Shown here: piece after piece, positions 47,305 through 59,387 of the stretch
Position numbering within the stretch: position 1 is the stretch's first letter
Layout of the letters: each line of letters begins with the position of its first letter
Source: Blasia pusilla
Taxonomy: Eukaryota; Marchantiophyta; Marchantiopsida; Blasiales
Assembly: GCA_050084515.1 (NCBI GenBank)
Contig: CM114273.1
Coordinates: 41,230,001 to 41,294,000, forward strand
DNA: 64,000 nt
Direction: 5' to 3'
The notes under the pieces: model-generated
Databases searched by the model: none
Told to the model about the DNA's origin: nothing
The model's input: the letters and a program-made list of their open reading frames with translations, nothing else
Made by a program: the position numbers and the translations under genes

Positions 47305-47784
47305 CTAATCAGGAGTTGGGCTCCCCTGGTTCAGCTCCGCAAATCTCATCGAAACCCTCACGGAGTGTTTCAAGTACTTCTCCGCACAGCGTTTCACACA
47401 AGTCTCCTCCTGCTTGTCCAAAGTCTTTCTCCGAAAACTTTCAACGCAATGGCTGAAGCATCTTTCCACGAGAGAATTGTACATCTTCAAGCTGCCAAAA
47501 AAGGAGCTCTATCAGACGGCATGCGCCTCAACGTCTCACATCCAAACTCAAACTTGCAAAGCATGATGGGGAAGAAGGCTCCACGGGAAAAGGGGGAACA
47601 AAACTCCTCGATCTAATGATTGCGAAGTCTATGCGAACCATCCTTCATAAGGTTCGGAATTTCCGAACCCTGACAATGAAGGCGTATTGTCCCCACACAA
47701 TTACCTGTCACTGACTTGCAGCCGATCGATCATAGACGCCATGCGCTGCTTGTCCTCCTCCGGCAGAGACTCCAGGTCTTCCAT
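47305..47784 (-). CDS. TIM9: Mitochondrial import inner membrane translocase subunit Tim9
   Basis: Tim9 works with Tim10 as a chaperone in the mitochondrial intermembrane space, escorting hydrophobic precursors to the inner and outer membranes. Exon 1 is 47784-47705, the intron 47704-47492 (213 bp) and exon 2 47491-47305 with a TAG stop. Donor GACAG/GTAATT and acceptor TTTTTTGGCAG join as AG + C, giving ...SD-SLKMYNSL. The product is 88 residues, close to the family's usual 90 or so. It carries the twin C-x3-C signature (CFSHC and CVKRC), the highly conserved KMYNSLVERCF and KQEETCV blocks, and MRFAELNQ near the end. No presequence is expected, since small Tims enter by disulphide relay. The start ATG lies in ACACAATGGAAG. 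Nothing suggests inactivation. This is the firmest gene call in the window. Confidence 0.95.
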
Positions 47785-47861
47785 TGTGTTCGCTCCTCAC
47801 TTCTCTTCTAGCACTGACCAACCACAGCACGCTGTCTAGGGTGACAGACAATACTTAATCA

Positions 47862-47864
<3 letters not shown>

Positions 47865-47900
<36 letters not shown>
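47865..47900. repeat. (CT)18 microsatellite upstream of TIM9
   Basis: A perfect CT run 81 bases upstream of the TIM9 start codon (GA on the coding strand). It probably lies in the 5' leader or core promoter, where GA/CT tracts are common in plants. Confidence 0.9.
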
Positions 47901-47904
<4 letters not shown>

Positions 47905-48473
47905 TCATTCAGCGACAGCATTGGATCCTAAACATGCTCGCGACCAAACAGAGAGAAAATCATATCGAAATGCGGCCGAAACCCGACGATTCTAGGAGAC
48001 TCACAAGGAGAGTAGATAGACGGGCCTTCGAGAACGAATCAATGAATCAGGGAAGTCTGGAAGGACGAGCCAGCACTAGCTAATCGCCTCCAACGCGTGC
48101 TTCTCGTCCGGACGCCTAAACCCTCAAATCAATATGGAAAGGGCTTCGGAAGTCGTTCATTCGCACTTTCGAAGCTCATGGAGGAGGACTTGGAGATACG
48201 GCCTTTCAAGAGGGGAAATCATCCGTTTTTAGGGTGCGATTTTTATTTTTATTTTCAATTCGTAAGCTAAGAAATGAAAGAGTTATTGAAAATCCTCAAT
48301 ATATTTGGACTTCCCTTTACTACTCCTATTACTAGTAAATTACGAGTGTAGATGCTGCAGAATGGAGCTTTCCAACCCTCGGATGTGCATAGAGATGTGA
48401 GCTTCATAAAAACTTTTGGATTCATTATAATTATTATTCCAATTGTAGCCCGCAATTCCAATCCCTACTATAT

Positions 48474-48524
48474 AGAGAAGGCCCATGCCCGCCCACACTA
48501 TGTGAATGTGCATGGGCCTTCTCT
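48474..48524. repeat. Perfect 15-bp hairpin with 21-base loop
   Basis: The arms are AGAGAAGGCCCATGC and GCATGGGCCTTCTCT. It is GC-richer than its AT-rich flanks. It could be the core of a decayed MITE or a structured transcript; nothing nearby decides between them. Confidence 0.75.
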
Positions 48525-48529
48525 GACAA

Positions 48530-51500
48530 CAGGAGTTAGAACAGGTTGTTCAATAGCGGGTGAGGGCGAATATCAGTGTTCTACACTAGAGTTTCTTTTC
48601 TCGTGGTCGTGTTATTCCCCGCATTAGTATCTCCATTCCCTGTTGCTCTCGCTCTTCTCTCGTGGCCGCACTACTCTGCGTCGTGGCCGTGATACTGTGT
48701 GTCGTGTCAAAACATTTCTTCATATATCCTGAATTTTGGTTTAAGAAATTCAAAACCACGGCCGCATACTAGTTTTCTAAGTTACAAGAAAAAATTTATT
48801 GTGCCATGTGTAATATTAAATGTTAGATTCCCTTATGCATTGGGATCTTCTTGTTGTGCTACACCCATCCTTCACTACCATCACTTTTATCACCTATTGG
48901 GAGGATGTCACACTAGTTTTAATTTGAGAATTGTATGAAATTAGCATTGCATTGCCCATATGTGCTTTGCATAAACCTCTAGAGTGTAGCTTTTTCTTAG
49001 TTTAGAAGATTTCACTTCTTTTAGTAAGTGTCAACTTTCATTCCCAAGAAGAAATTTATGGTCTTGATAGTATAGATGAAAAAAGAAGAACCCATCTTAA
49101 GACCTCTCCAAGAAGGAGGGACCAAAATTGAGTTAGGGATATTGTCGTAATAAAGCTTTGAGTAGCCCTATAAGGCAATTCCCCATTTTCGAGCATGGGA
49201 CCATGATAAACTTTCCAAGTTCTCTCATACTAATAGGTGTTCCAATCTTTGCAACTCGGTGCATCTGATGGAGACAATAGCTTAGAGATTCATGCACATG
49301 TACGCTCTTGCTCTCCTAAGGGGTGGGTGCCCATCCTCACATCCTCGCATTTCATTTACACCAACTATCTAAACAACATTGACGGGGGTTTCATTTAGGC
49401 CTCCTCCAACCATCTGTGGTTGGTTTGATACATTGTGAGTGTCATTAACATTGTGTGCATGGACTCTTTTAGTTTGCCTTTGCCATGTTTGTGAGTTAAG
49501 GGTGAGAGGATAGTCATTCATCATGTGGTCTGGGATAATATGTTTTGTATTCCTCAAGACATTGGCTTTCATGTGTAGAGAGAGTGACACTACTAGATCT
49601 AGACAAGTTGAGTATTAAGGATGTCAACCCAATGAATAAGACATATACGTGAGGTTTTAAAGGTATGTTAAATCTATATTAGAGCATATAACTCTTTCTC
49701 ATCTCTACACATGGTCCTCTCTTGAGGAACCATGCACCTTATTCACTCCATTAGTAGAGAAGCCAGTTCATCCAATTTGGAAAGTAGGTTCACATAGACT
49801 TGTAGTATAATAGGTGAATATCCTTTACCTCGGGAGGTTCCATGTCGAGTTGGAGAGAGTAAAGGTGGAGCCTGAACTATTGGTGAGTGAGGTTGGTTGT
49901 AATTTGGACATCTTGATGGAATCCGTGTGTAGATTTGTAGTTGGAGACACCACAATAATGCTTAGATGGATGGTGTGTAGTGTAGAGCCAAACTTCAAAA
50001 TCACTTACATAGGTAATGGGAAGGTGGGTTCAAGTGGAAGTAAGCATTCATGACGGAGTACTAGGGAAAAGAAACATAATTATTTTAAAATTTCCATATT
50101 TAGTGGCATAACATTATTGTACGCATGATAATAAGTGAATAAAACATTTGAATCATCACAACAAATTGTGGAAAGAAAATAGATGAAATGTAATTCAATC
50201 TGATGGAGACAACATGTAGAGTGGGCACTAAGTGTAAATGTGAGTGAATGGCATAATAATAAGATTGAAATATGTGGGAGGAAGCATGCATATGGAAAAT
50301 TCCCTAGAAAATGGTATAGTGCATATACTGCAAAAAGATGCACTTACTATATCACTAGTATACTCTAGCTACGAGCACGAGCATAGATATATGTGCTATA
50401 ATAATGCAAGATGTGGAAAGGACAATTATAGCATTTATATGTTGCAACTAAGATATTTGAGGTCGCCGTTAAAAGGAAGTTGTAACACAATGATCGCCAA
50501 TGTCCGCACATGAAATTCATGAAGTAGGTCTTACGAAATCTAGGAGAGCCTTGGAGTAGGAATAGGCTTGAGATAAGGTCTCTAATCTTATAAAAGAGTT
50601 CATGGTACTTACAATTCATAAGGCTTGTGTTTCGTCTATCATCTTCATGAACTGGTAGTGTCTTAGGAGGGATTTAGCAAGATTCTTCCTCATATAATAG
50701 TTGATGTGGATTATCCTAGATGTGTGGCTAATGTTTTGGAGAGGATCTCTATTGTATGTGTTTTTTTCTAAAAGTGTTGCGCAACATGGTTATATATTGG
50801 GGGATGCGCATGACTAGAGTTACGGGAAGATTTGGCAAGACCTCTGAATCAGCGTTACATATATCCGACGATGAATCAGATTAGATAGAATGGGTTTGTG
50901 TTTGTATCCCTCTAATGTAGATAAGTATGAGGTTCCTCTCAATCCACAGATTGTCCGATACCACATGTTTTTGTAAAATATGTAGAAAAAAAATTTCTTG
51001 GAAGTGTTTAGTTTCACAATCTTATGGATAAATGCCCTTGCAAAAAGTTGAATACATGAAGTTATATGGATGGGGATTTGGAGTTCAAACTTGGAAGGTG
51101 ATTAGTAGTCGGAAGAGTTGAATTTATTCCGAAATGTAAATTTCAACTCCATTGATTCACACAATTTATGGGCATTTGCTAACTTTGAAGAGTTTTGAAT
51201 ATGAGCCAGTTATGAAAGTTGTCCATGAAGTGAGTTAATGAAGCGTCTCTAAGGTTTCTCTAGGGTTATCCTTGGGTAAGGTGGGAAGTATGGTGATAGA
51301 AATATGAGTTTGATTAAAAAAGGTATAACAATATTTATAAGATTTAAATATGTTTTCATGTTTTAGAAGATTTTTCAATTTATATTTTATAAGGAGATAT
51401 GATTTATTGTTTTAAAATTTTCTTATTTTCCATGAGGTTTGTCTAAATTTACCCTATGGACCTGCACTCTACTAAAAGTAGAACGAGTGGGATATTTTAA

Positions 51501-51850
51501 TCATACAATTTTTATAAATTATTTGGAAATAAAACTTATAAAATAAAAACTTTTAATTTATATTTTGGTAATAAATAATAAAATTAAATACGAGAGTGTG
51601 TCCAAACAAGAAATCTTCTTCAAAAAATTTTTAATTATTTAAATTTTAAATGAATATTACATAAAATCTTAATATTGAATATTTTCCAATTTATTTTGTG
51701 TACTTTTTAAAGGTCCATTAAGGGGATAGTTAATTTCTAACTAGTCTTTATTAGGTTCTAACCTTATAAAGCCTTGAATTTTTTATCTTCTTCCATGTCT
51801 ACGAGATGGATGATTAAAATTATTTCCAATTTTTCTTTAGTTGGATATTT
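48530..51850. other. Long intergenic stretch, nothing recognised
   Basis: AT-rich with many stops on both strands. Frames of 60-90 codons (49814-50053, 50244-50513 and opposite-strand shadows) show no motif, family or conserved start context. No repeat boundary was identified. Confidence 0.45.
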
Positions 51851-51865
51851 AGACTTGTTACAGAT

Positions 51866-52561
51866 TTTCAAGCAAAATGGAGTTTTGACCAAAAGCCTAC
51901 AAATATTTTAGTGATTCTTGAACCCGTCCAATTAGACCTTCTAGCAAAGAAGGCCTCACAATTTTCTATTTTGTTTAAGGACCTCATGTTGAATTTGGGA
52001 CACTTCATCCCTAAAGTGTATGTAAACTTCTTGCAAAGTTTGAAGAATTCTTGCAAATTTTGTGAACAAAAGCCCAAAAATATTTCAATGGTTTGTGGAC
52101 CCACTATATTATACCTTCTAGCAAAAATTAAGCCTCTTCTTGAAATTTAGGATACTTTCTCCTTAAGGTGTATCTAGACTTCCTCAAAAGTCTCAAGGAA
52201 AATAGAGTTGTGACTCAAACACCAAAAATATTCAAGCAGTTTTTGGACCCATGCCATTAAACCTTATTGGAAAAGAAGAGATTCCGATTTCCATCTGGGT
52301 CAAGGATCTCATCTTTATTTCAAACTTGGTACACTTGATCCCTAAGGTTTATTTAGACTTCTTGGTAAGTTTCAAGGAAAATCGAGTTGTCACCCAAACA
52401 CCAAAAATATTTAAGTGGTTCTCAAATTTGCGCCATATATTAAATCTTCTAATTTTCCATCTTGTTCAAAGACCTCATCTTGATCTCAAATTTGGTGCAC
52501 TTGATCCTTAAGGTATGTCTGGACTTTCCGAAAAGTTTTAGGGAAAATGGAGTTATGACGT
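51866..52561 (+). repeat. Satellite array, left part (monomer about 180 bp)
   Basis: About four monomers share the words AAAATGGAGTTRTGACC, CCAAAAATATTTAAGTGG, TTTTTGGACCC, CATTAAACCTT and ACTTGATCCTTAAGGT. Spacing between equivalent words is near 150-180 bp. The array is cut at 52562 by the inverted repeat element. Confidence 0.85.
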
Positions 52562-53840
52562 TGTCGTATCGAGAGCTTTTCTTCGAGTAAGGGCGGGCCT
52601 TCTAGCTACGACAAACGTGATGGATATAAGGTGAACTCTCTAAGAAGTTCTCCTTTTTCAATACAGGATTATTATGTATACTCTCCATTCTTTCACGACA
52701 AGTATCACAAATGGAAGTGCCGAGGCGATCACTTCTTCGTAACATTGGACCCCAAAATTCCAAACTATAAAATCCCTATAAACTACTTTACGCTTGTACA
52801 CGAGGAAGATAGCAAAACCAGTATTAAACCCTACTTGAGTAGGCCTATTGACGTCCATGAATCTTTATATAAGGACATACAAAGTACAATCCCATGTTCT
52901 TCTATATATGACGATAGGAAGAATCACCGGAGTTGAAGATTGCATGACTTGGTTTATGAACGCCTCCCCAAAGTGATAAACTAAATAGCGAGTGAACCAG
53001 TGCCTATCTACAAAGAGTACCTTGACATGGTAAGGATTGAGGAAAGGAAAGTCGGGCACAACTCGTGTTCCACCCCTATCCATGTTTGACAAATATTCTC
53101 TACTCTCCTCCAGAATGGGTTTTGGCGGAATTATTCTTCCAAGAGGGGTAATCCACTCTCATTGGGAAAATAACAAGCCAAAACATTCACTATTTTCATA
53201 TGACTAAAATCCTCTAAGGTGACAAGCCTCTCATCTCCACACACACCACACTTTAGAAACCTCTCGAAGAATAGACCATGATCAAGTTACTCTCCCAAGA
53301 GGGGTGATCCACTCTCATTGGAAGAGCAAGCAATCCCAAAGCCATACACTCAAGAGTGACACGAAAGACTAAAGATATGGAATAGAAGGTGATGAACCAT
53401 TGAAGGTCCCTCCTCTTTATATACTCACAAGTGATCCATAAGAGTACGAAATAGAGCTAATCTTATCTTGTGCCACATGACTTCCTCTCAAGGCTTAGCC
53501 AATCACATTTTGACACAAGTAGATTTCCTCTTATATCTTCCAAAATATCCTCTTTTGCTCCCTTCATATTTTCCAAACTACCCCACCAACCCTAGCCACC
53601 AACCAAGACTAATTTTGCTTTTGTTTTATTAAAGCTCCAACCCCACTACTTTACTTTTCTAATCCCATCTTTTATTTATTATCTCTTTTCCTAAAGTTGG
53701 GTCCGCGCAAATGAATCAACCTAAAGAGGTTTAAACATGAGAATTAATTTCCCTAGGCTAATTTACTTAATACTAATAAAACTCTCTCTAACACTTAATG
53801 ATAGAGGAGTTTACATAGCGGTTGATTTTACTATACGAAA
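52562..53840 (-). mobile_element. 1.28-kb repeat element, inverted copy 1
   Basis: This 1279-bp unit is the reverse complement of 55790-57067 along its whole length, with substitutions and few indels. It is inserted in a satellite monomer. In sense (- strand) orientation it has a TATATAAA box at 53423-53416 and a reading frame from 53083. The ends are TG...CA-like in the other copy, so it may be a solo LTR; here the outer end has decayed (AAA for ACA). Confidence 0.75.
52658..53083 (-). pseudogene. Unrecognised frame inside the 1.28-kb element (copy 1)
   Basis: The frame starts at an ATG (MDRGGTRVVPDF), continues VLFVDRHWFTRYLVYHFGEA, meets one TAA at about 52870, and stays open in the same frame to about 52658 with FNTGFAIFLVYKRKVV and NFGVQCYEEVIASALPF. 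The + strand element at 55790-57067 encodes the same series of residues at matching positions with different breaks. No family was recognised. The residue series is hydrophobic and aromatic with no obvious zinc or catalytic motif. Confidence 0.45.
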
Positions 53841-53890
53841 ATGCAAAGGCCAAATATATATTTAAGTGGATTTTGGACTTGCGTGATTAA
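53841..53890 (+). repeat. Satellite remnant between two insertions
   Basis: It reads CAAAGGCCAAATATATATTT, AAGTGG, TTTTGGAC and GCGTGATTAA, the continuation of the monomer interrupted at 52562. The gypsy element then begins at 53891. Confidence 0.75.
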
Positions 53891-54378
53891 TGTCATGCGC
53901 ATACATATCGCTGGTCACATCCACACAACACAACATTGATCTTCCCAACATACAGGTAGATCCACACATATAAGAAATGAACTCATGCGTATATATGGAG
54001 ACCGCGCAACAAAAAATCAAAGTAAATCTACATTAGCATATTGCGCCTCCTCCACCCACTACTATAAGGGAATTCATACGCTAGCACCATAATTCCTACC
54101 ACACATACAAGAAAGAGAGATGCTTTCTTCCCCTAAAAATAGCCAACCCATCGGTAACCTACGTGCACATGTTATCGATTGGCCCCTAACTTGCTCAGCA
54201 AGACATCTGTTGACAATAACTAGAAACAGGGGAATATTTTGAAATGACATTCACAACACAACAGACTTGACAATAACTTCAACTAACACCTCAAGCCAAA
54301 GCTACACCCAATAGTCCGCTAACTCGCTATGCCATCAACGCTATAGAACTCTATCTATCGATAAACTAAGATGTGATA
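53891..54378 (-). repeat. 3' LTR of gypsy copy 2
   Basis: It matches the right-hand LTR (60130-60584) in order: AATCTACATYRGCATATYG, GAGAGATGCT, AATAGCCAACCCATC, GAAATGACATTC, AACTTCAACTAA and AAACTAAGATRTGA. A partial second copy of its first ~125 bp follows at 54381-54507, repeating the layout at 12567-12692 in gypsy copy 1. Confidence 0.75.
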
Positions 54379-54554
54379 GTTGTCATACGCATACACATTG
54401 CTAGTCACATCTACACAATACAACATCAATCTTTCCAACATATGGGTAGATCCACACATACAAGAAATTAACTCATGCATATACATTAAGACCGCGCAAC
54501 AAACCTCTTAGCTTGTAATTGGGTCTCCTTAACTCTAGATAACATACATCATAT

Positions 54555-55789
54555 CTATCTAACATGACCTACTATCCTACATATATCTAGGACATAACCA
54601 TCATCTTGTGGGAATTGCATCAAGAGGGGAGGGGGGAGGGAGCACGGTGTCAGAGACATCATATGCCACCCTCGAGAATAGCTATCATATACCAACATGG
54701 TGGCTACACATCTCGTAGATCCACACAACATACACCTCAAGCCCTCTAGTATCACTTCCAAGCTCAAATCCACTATCTCGTCCACGTTCAGAAGATAACA
54801 TGATGCACAGTTACGTACATGATCTTCCAAACCATACTATCCTATCCCTCCAACATGAGGACTCTAGTCAATAACACCTAACGCATACGCAAAATAGTGT
54901 GCCCTACAATGACATATAGGATCTTGGATGGTGTCTGATATAAATATACATAATCTCTAGGATAGAACCTCATAATCCCTAGACGATAACCTCCTCCACG
55001 AATGATTGCAAACCTCAATGCATCCCTGTGTTCAGCAATAGCTAAGTTCTGAAATTCCATGAGCATAACTCTACGAAAAATCTTTGTCCTCTAAAAACAT
55101 GCTTGTGCCCACACATCCGATTCATTAAGATCTAACACCTCTACATTATCACGGCAAATCCATGCAAGTAAATCTGGCTCTCTCCCATAGAGCAAAAAAT
55201 ACGGTGAAAATGACGCCAAGGATGCCTTTCGATTGAAGCGATAATCCATAGCCAACCATTGCAATTGTAGGTCTCACTCCCTCAAGTATCCTCATTACAA
55301 GCCATACTTTCGTAATCCTCTCTTCATCGTCTATATTACTCTCTCCGCAAACCCTCCGCATCAAGATGATCTATGGATGTGAATCTATCATCACTTGATC
55401 ACATAAGGCATGAATCTCTCCCCTCAACTCAATATCCTAGTCAGTCAACACCTCTGTTGGTGCATAAAAATAATTGAGCACACGATCTAGAAACATATAA
55501 GTTGCTCCCTTGCTTACCTTATCTGATAGTGCCACCAAATCTACTTGGAGAAATGCTCCATCATGATCAACACGTACCAATGATGACGCCTCGTCAATGG
55601 CAAAGTTGGGCAAAGTCTAGACTCCACCGATGATCTAAATTCACAATCGACAAAGGATGCAACTACAAAGTGGGAACATTGAAGGATGCTCGCACTCATT
55701 CACACACCATGCATCTGACTACAAATTATTGAACTTCAATATGCATGTCGCGCCACCAATACTAAACCTTGAGTAAATTATAAGTACAT
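54555..55789 (-). pseudogene. Gypsy copy 2: integrase and PHD-like C-terminus
   Basis: Read on the - strand, a decayed integrase (HxxxC remnant, LDHRWSLDF-like block, then YFLLYGREPDLL near 55200-55150) leads to a C-terminal frame at 55066-54878 (AEHRDALRFAIIRGGGYR) and to 54830-54555. That frame reads CMLCGST, MLVYDSYSRGWHM and ends with GYVLDIC: the PHD pattern with three of the Cys changed and the His kept. The start of this block continues, across the inserted repeat, from the H2C2 remnant at 57069-57190. Confidence 0.75.
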
Positions 55790-56215
55790 TGTTATATATT
55801 AAAATCATCCACTATGTAAACTTTTCTCTTATCAGTATTAAAGAGAGTTTTATAAATATTAAGTAAATTAGCTTATGATTAGAAAATTTTAATGTTTAAA
55901 CCTCTTTATGGTGCCTCATTTGTGCAAGCCCAACTTTAGGAAAAGAGGTAATAAATGAGATATAGAAATATAAGAGTCAAGTAAAGGGTTGATGAATTAA
56001 TGAAAGTAAAACAAAAATAATCTTGGTTAGTAGTTAGGGTAGTTGAGGTAGTTTGGAGTATATGAAATGAGTTGATGAGGATATTTTGGAGAAGATAACA
56101 TGTAATCTCCTTGAGTCAAAATAATATTGGCTAAGCCTTGAGATAAAGTCATGTGGCACAAGATAAGATTAGCCTTATTTTCTATTATTGTGGATATTTT
56201 TTGAGTATATAAAAA

Positions 56216-56223
56216 GAAGGGAC
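56216..56223 (+). promoter_or_regulatory. TATA box of the 1.28-kb element
   Basis: TATATAAA sits in GAGTATATAAAAAGAAGGG, and the inverted copy has the same box at 53416-53423 within equivalent flanks. In both copies it lies about 420 bases from the element start and roughly 330 bases before the shared ATG. Confidence 0.5.
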
Positions 56224-56550
56224 CTTCAAAGATTCATCACCTTCTACTTCATTTCTTGACTTTCTCGTATCACCCTTAAGTGGATGGCATGGTCTTGCTT
56301 GCTCTTCCAATAAGAGTGGATTATCTCTATTATGTGAGTAATTTCATCATGATCTATTCTTTGAGATTTTTTTAGAATATTATATGTGTACATATGGTTA
56401 TTTGGATAGACTTGTAATCTTAGGCTTGTTATACTAGGGATAGTAGATAGTTTTGGCTTCTTATTTTCCTAATAATAGTGGATTATCCCTCTTGGGAGAG
56501 CAAATCCGTCAAAACCCATTTGTGAGAAGAATAGAGGATGCCTATCAATT

Positions 56551-56945
56551 ATGGACATGGATGGAGCACGAGCCATACCCAATTTTTCCTTTCTTAACTA
56601 ATACCACGTGAAGGTTATCTTTGTAGATAGGCATTTGCTTACTCGCTATCTAATCTACCACTTTGGGGAGACATTCATGAACCAAGTCATGCAATCTCCA
56701 ACTCTAGTGATACAACCTATTATCACGTACGAAAGGACATTGAATTATACTTTGTATGTCCCTATATATCGATCCATGGATGTTAATAGGCTTGCTCAAG
56801 TAAGATTTAACACTAGTCGTATCATTTTTCTTGTGTACAAGCGTACAGTAGTTACATGGACTTTATAGTTAGTAATTTCAAGGTTAAATGTCATGAAGAA
56901 GTGATCGCCACGACACTATCATTCGTGGTATTGTCGTGAGAAAAT
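56551..56945 (+). pseudogene. Unrecognised frame inside the 1.28-kb element (copy 2)
   Basis: The ATG opens MDMDGARAIPNFSFLN. A TAA follows where copy 1 has Pro, then the frame continues VIFVDRHLLTRYLIYHFGET, MDVNRLAQVRFNTS and IFLVYKRTVV. A one-base shift then gives MDFIVSNFKVKCHEEVIA. The breaks differ from those in copy 1 while the residues agree, which suggests a once-intact frame in a common ancestor. Confidence 0.45.
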
Positions 56946-57067
56946 GGAGAGTGTATATAGTAATTTTGTATTGAAAATGAGAACTTCTTAGAGATTTCAC
57001 CTTGAATCAACATCTGCTGCAAGTAGAAGGTCCGCCCTTACTCAAACAAAAAACTCTCGACATGACA

Positions 57068-57918
57068 ACGCTTTACTCTAAAATGCCCCAACTCCTCATG
57101 GGCATGTCGCACTACACGTGCTCGTTGGGCAAGAGGAGGCACGGCTCATATCCTATCATATCCCTATTCTCATAGAGTATATGTCCTCTCCTACCTAAAC
57201 CTCGTGGCTCTTTGTATGATCCGATCCCGCTCCCTAGTACTCATTGTGCTCGTTATGACGCCCGTAGGTAGGAACTCCACAACCTCCACGTCTTCATGGA
57301 TGTTATGACTATCCATCGTCTCCTGACTCACCTCCAGATCTAAGGACTCATCATCTAATCCCACCACGTGTTGTTCACTTATTATAGTTAACCAAGAAAT
57401 AAAGGTAGATCCGTGCCAAATCGGCACCATCTCCTCATCAATCTCTCCATACAATGAAGCTCTTATGTTATCTCTCTGACTCGAACAAGGATTGTGACTC
57501 AACCCATCTGTATCATGGTTTAGCAGACCTAACCTGTAAACCACCTCAAACTCGTAGTCTTGCAACAATAGGCCTTCCTAGCAAGCTTCCACGTAAGCTT
57601 GTCGGACTCCATAAACCACTTCAACGATTGATGATCACTGATAAGTGTGAAAGGGTTACCGAATAGATAGCATTTGAAATGCGCGATTGGCCCACATTTT
57701 TGCCAAGCACTCTCTCTCATTGGAGTTATACTTTGCCTCTGCAATATTGTTTGATCGGCTCGCCTAAGCCACAACAAACTCCCTCTCCTCGACATCTCTT
57801 TAAGTAAGCACCGCTCCTTGACTCAACATGCTCGAATTTGTATGTAATTGGAATGGATGACCCTTAACCGGTCTTTGTAAAAGAGGCGAGGACATCAACC
57901 TATCCTTGAGCTCTATCA
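57068..57918 (-). pseudogene. Gypsy copy 2: RNase H and zinc-binding region
   Basis: Blocks equivalent to copy 1 are present: LKDRLMSSP near 57900, FKCYLFGNPFTLISDHQSLK (about 57680-57620), YEFEVVYRLGLLNHDTDGLS (57568-57505), TMSTRERDRIIQRATRF near 57195, and RHAHEELGHFRVK ending at the repeat insertion. Frameshifts and stops are frequent. Confidence 0.8.
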
Positions 57919-59387
57919 TGTATAACTCTAGGAAAATATACTCTTTCTATCGCAAAGTACTAAGTTTGTTCCCAAAAGACCATTATTTCTTGAGTAAAGG
58001 GAGGTTTTATAAAGAATATCACGAATAAACTCCTTCTTCACTAAAATACTTCACCAACTACAACCTCACCGTCTTACAAGTACAAAAGAATAAAAGGTTT
58101 TTCTTCCCTATTGGAAAAGATTTTTCTCAAGTGCACACGAAGACTCTTGCGAATCTTGAATAACAAAGCTCCACAAAGACCTCGAAGAGACCTCAAGAAT
58201 GGTGGCTCATCCTACTTTCAGAATTAAATCTGCCACGGCACGTTACTCATTGTCTAACATCTTTCCTATGCTTCCTCCTGATTATCTTCTGGAATTTTGA
58301 AACTACAAGACTTCACTCTCATTTCTACTGCAGCCCAATAAGGTTTTACATGCAACTCCGCACATCGTAAAGCATGAGAGAAGACTCTTCTTCTGCATCA
58401 AATAGTGGAAAGAACTAGAAAAGTATTACAAGCTTCAGAAAGTAAAAGACTCTTCAACTTGGATCATCCCTCAACAAAACTTCTTACACAACCTACCAAG
58501 ACTGCTGATAAACTCGAGATACACGGAACAATATTGGGGAATTCAAGACACAAGGGAATGATCCTTTCTTCTTCTAATTTACTCTTTAAATAGCCTTTTA
58601 CAATCCTTGATTGATCTTCCTATTCTAATCTAGATTTATAACTGTTAATCCTCACTTACTCTATTCAAATTCTCTAACCCTCCATCTTCCCAAGATGTTT
58701 GGTTGCCTTGGCGGTTTATTTTTTCTCCCTCTTAACCGGTGCGCTGCTCCAATTTTGGCTTTCGAAACCGCCGCAATGGTTCAATCTTCACAGTCTTCGT
58801 GCTCTTCGCAACCTTTGTAGTCTTATCTTTGTGATCCTATCTTTGTGATAACTTTCATCCTTTTGTTGCCTCGAAGAGTCCTCCTTTCTACTTTCTTTCA
58901 CTCTGATGCCTTCAAGACAATTCCCATCTTTCTATCCCTATTCTTAATACACTTTTCCGCTTCCTAAAGAATCTTTGACTTCTTATGCTTCTTCCTCTTC
59001 CTTCTTAGAGTTCTTAGTCTTTGCTCTTGGGTCTTCGCTCTTCGTTCTTTGTACCCAGTCTTTGCATAAAGACTATCTTCAGTCTTCTTTACAAAGAAGC
59101 TTTTTCTAGTCTTAACTGCCATTTTTATGCGATCTTTTCTTACAAAGCACCCGCGCTTCTTCTTCTAAATTCTTTTCCCTCTTTTACATAATTCTCAATC
59201 TTCCAAGACAATCCTTAATCTTCTAACATCTCTTGTCCTCTCATCAAAGCTTTGTCAATCACTCTTCACACAATTTTAGTAAAGTAAGGCTCTTTACTTC
59301 CGGTATTGAGTCTTTAATCCTTGCTCAAGGAAGACTTATGTACAAAACTTGATCTTTCTGTCAAATTTAAAAAATGTGGGCATTACA
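57919..59387 (-). mobile_element. Solo LTR-like unit, family B (second copy)
   Basis: On the - strand it starts TGTAATGCCCACATTTTT and later has CAAGGATTAAAGACTC, matching the beginning of 11351-12557 (TGTGATATCCACAATTTT, CAAGGAATAAAGACTC). Both carry a purine-rich CGAAGA/GAAGC zone in the middle. It lies between the RT thumb and RNase H of the gypsy element. It ends TTATACA at 57919, but the target duplication is not clear (CAGCT against TGATA), so the boundaries are approximate. Confidence 0.55.

Larger units (their letters stand above)
55790..57067 (+). mobile_element. 1.28-kb repeat element, inverted copy 2
   Basis: The 1278-bp unit starts TGTTATATATTAAAATC and ends CTCGACATGACA. It interrupts the gypsy H2C2 region exactly between HEELGHFRVK and the continuation at 55789, as comparison with the intact order in copy 1 shows. 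The flanks ACAT and ACGC may be a decayed 4-bp duplication of ACGT. In sense orientation it has TATATAAA at 56216-56223 and a frame from 56551. Confidence 0.8.

Noticed and set aside
46884-47616. + strand frames of 102 and 137 codons
   Set aside because: They lie opposite the TIM9 exon 2 and its 3' side and have no motif; TIM9 on the - strand explains the openness.
52562-57067. The two 1.28-kb inverted units as the terminal repeats of one large foldback transposon
   Set aside because: Each unit interrupts a different pre-existing sequence (satellite and gypsy zinc-binding region), and the gypsy order continues across one of them, so they are independent insertions.
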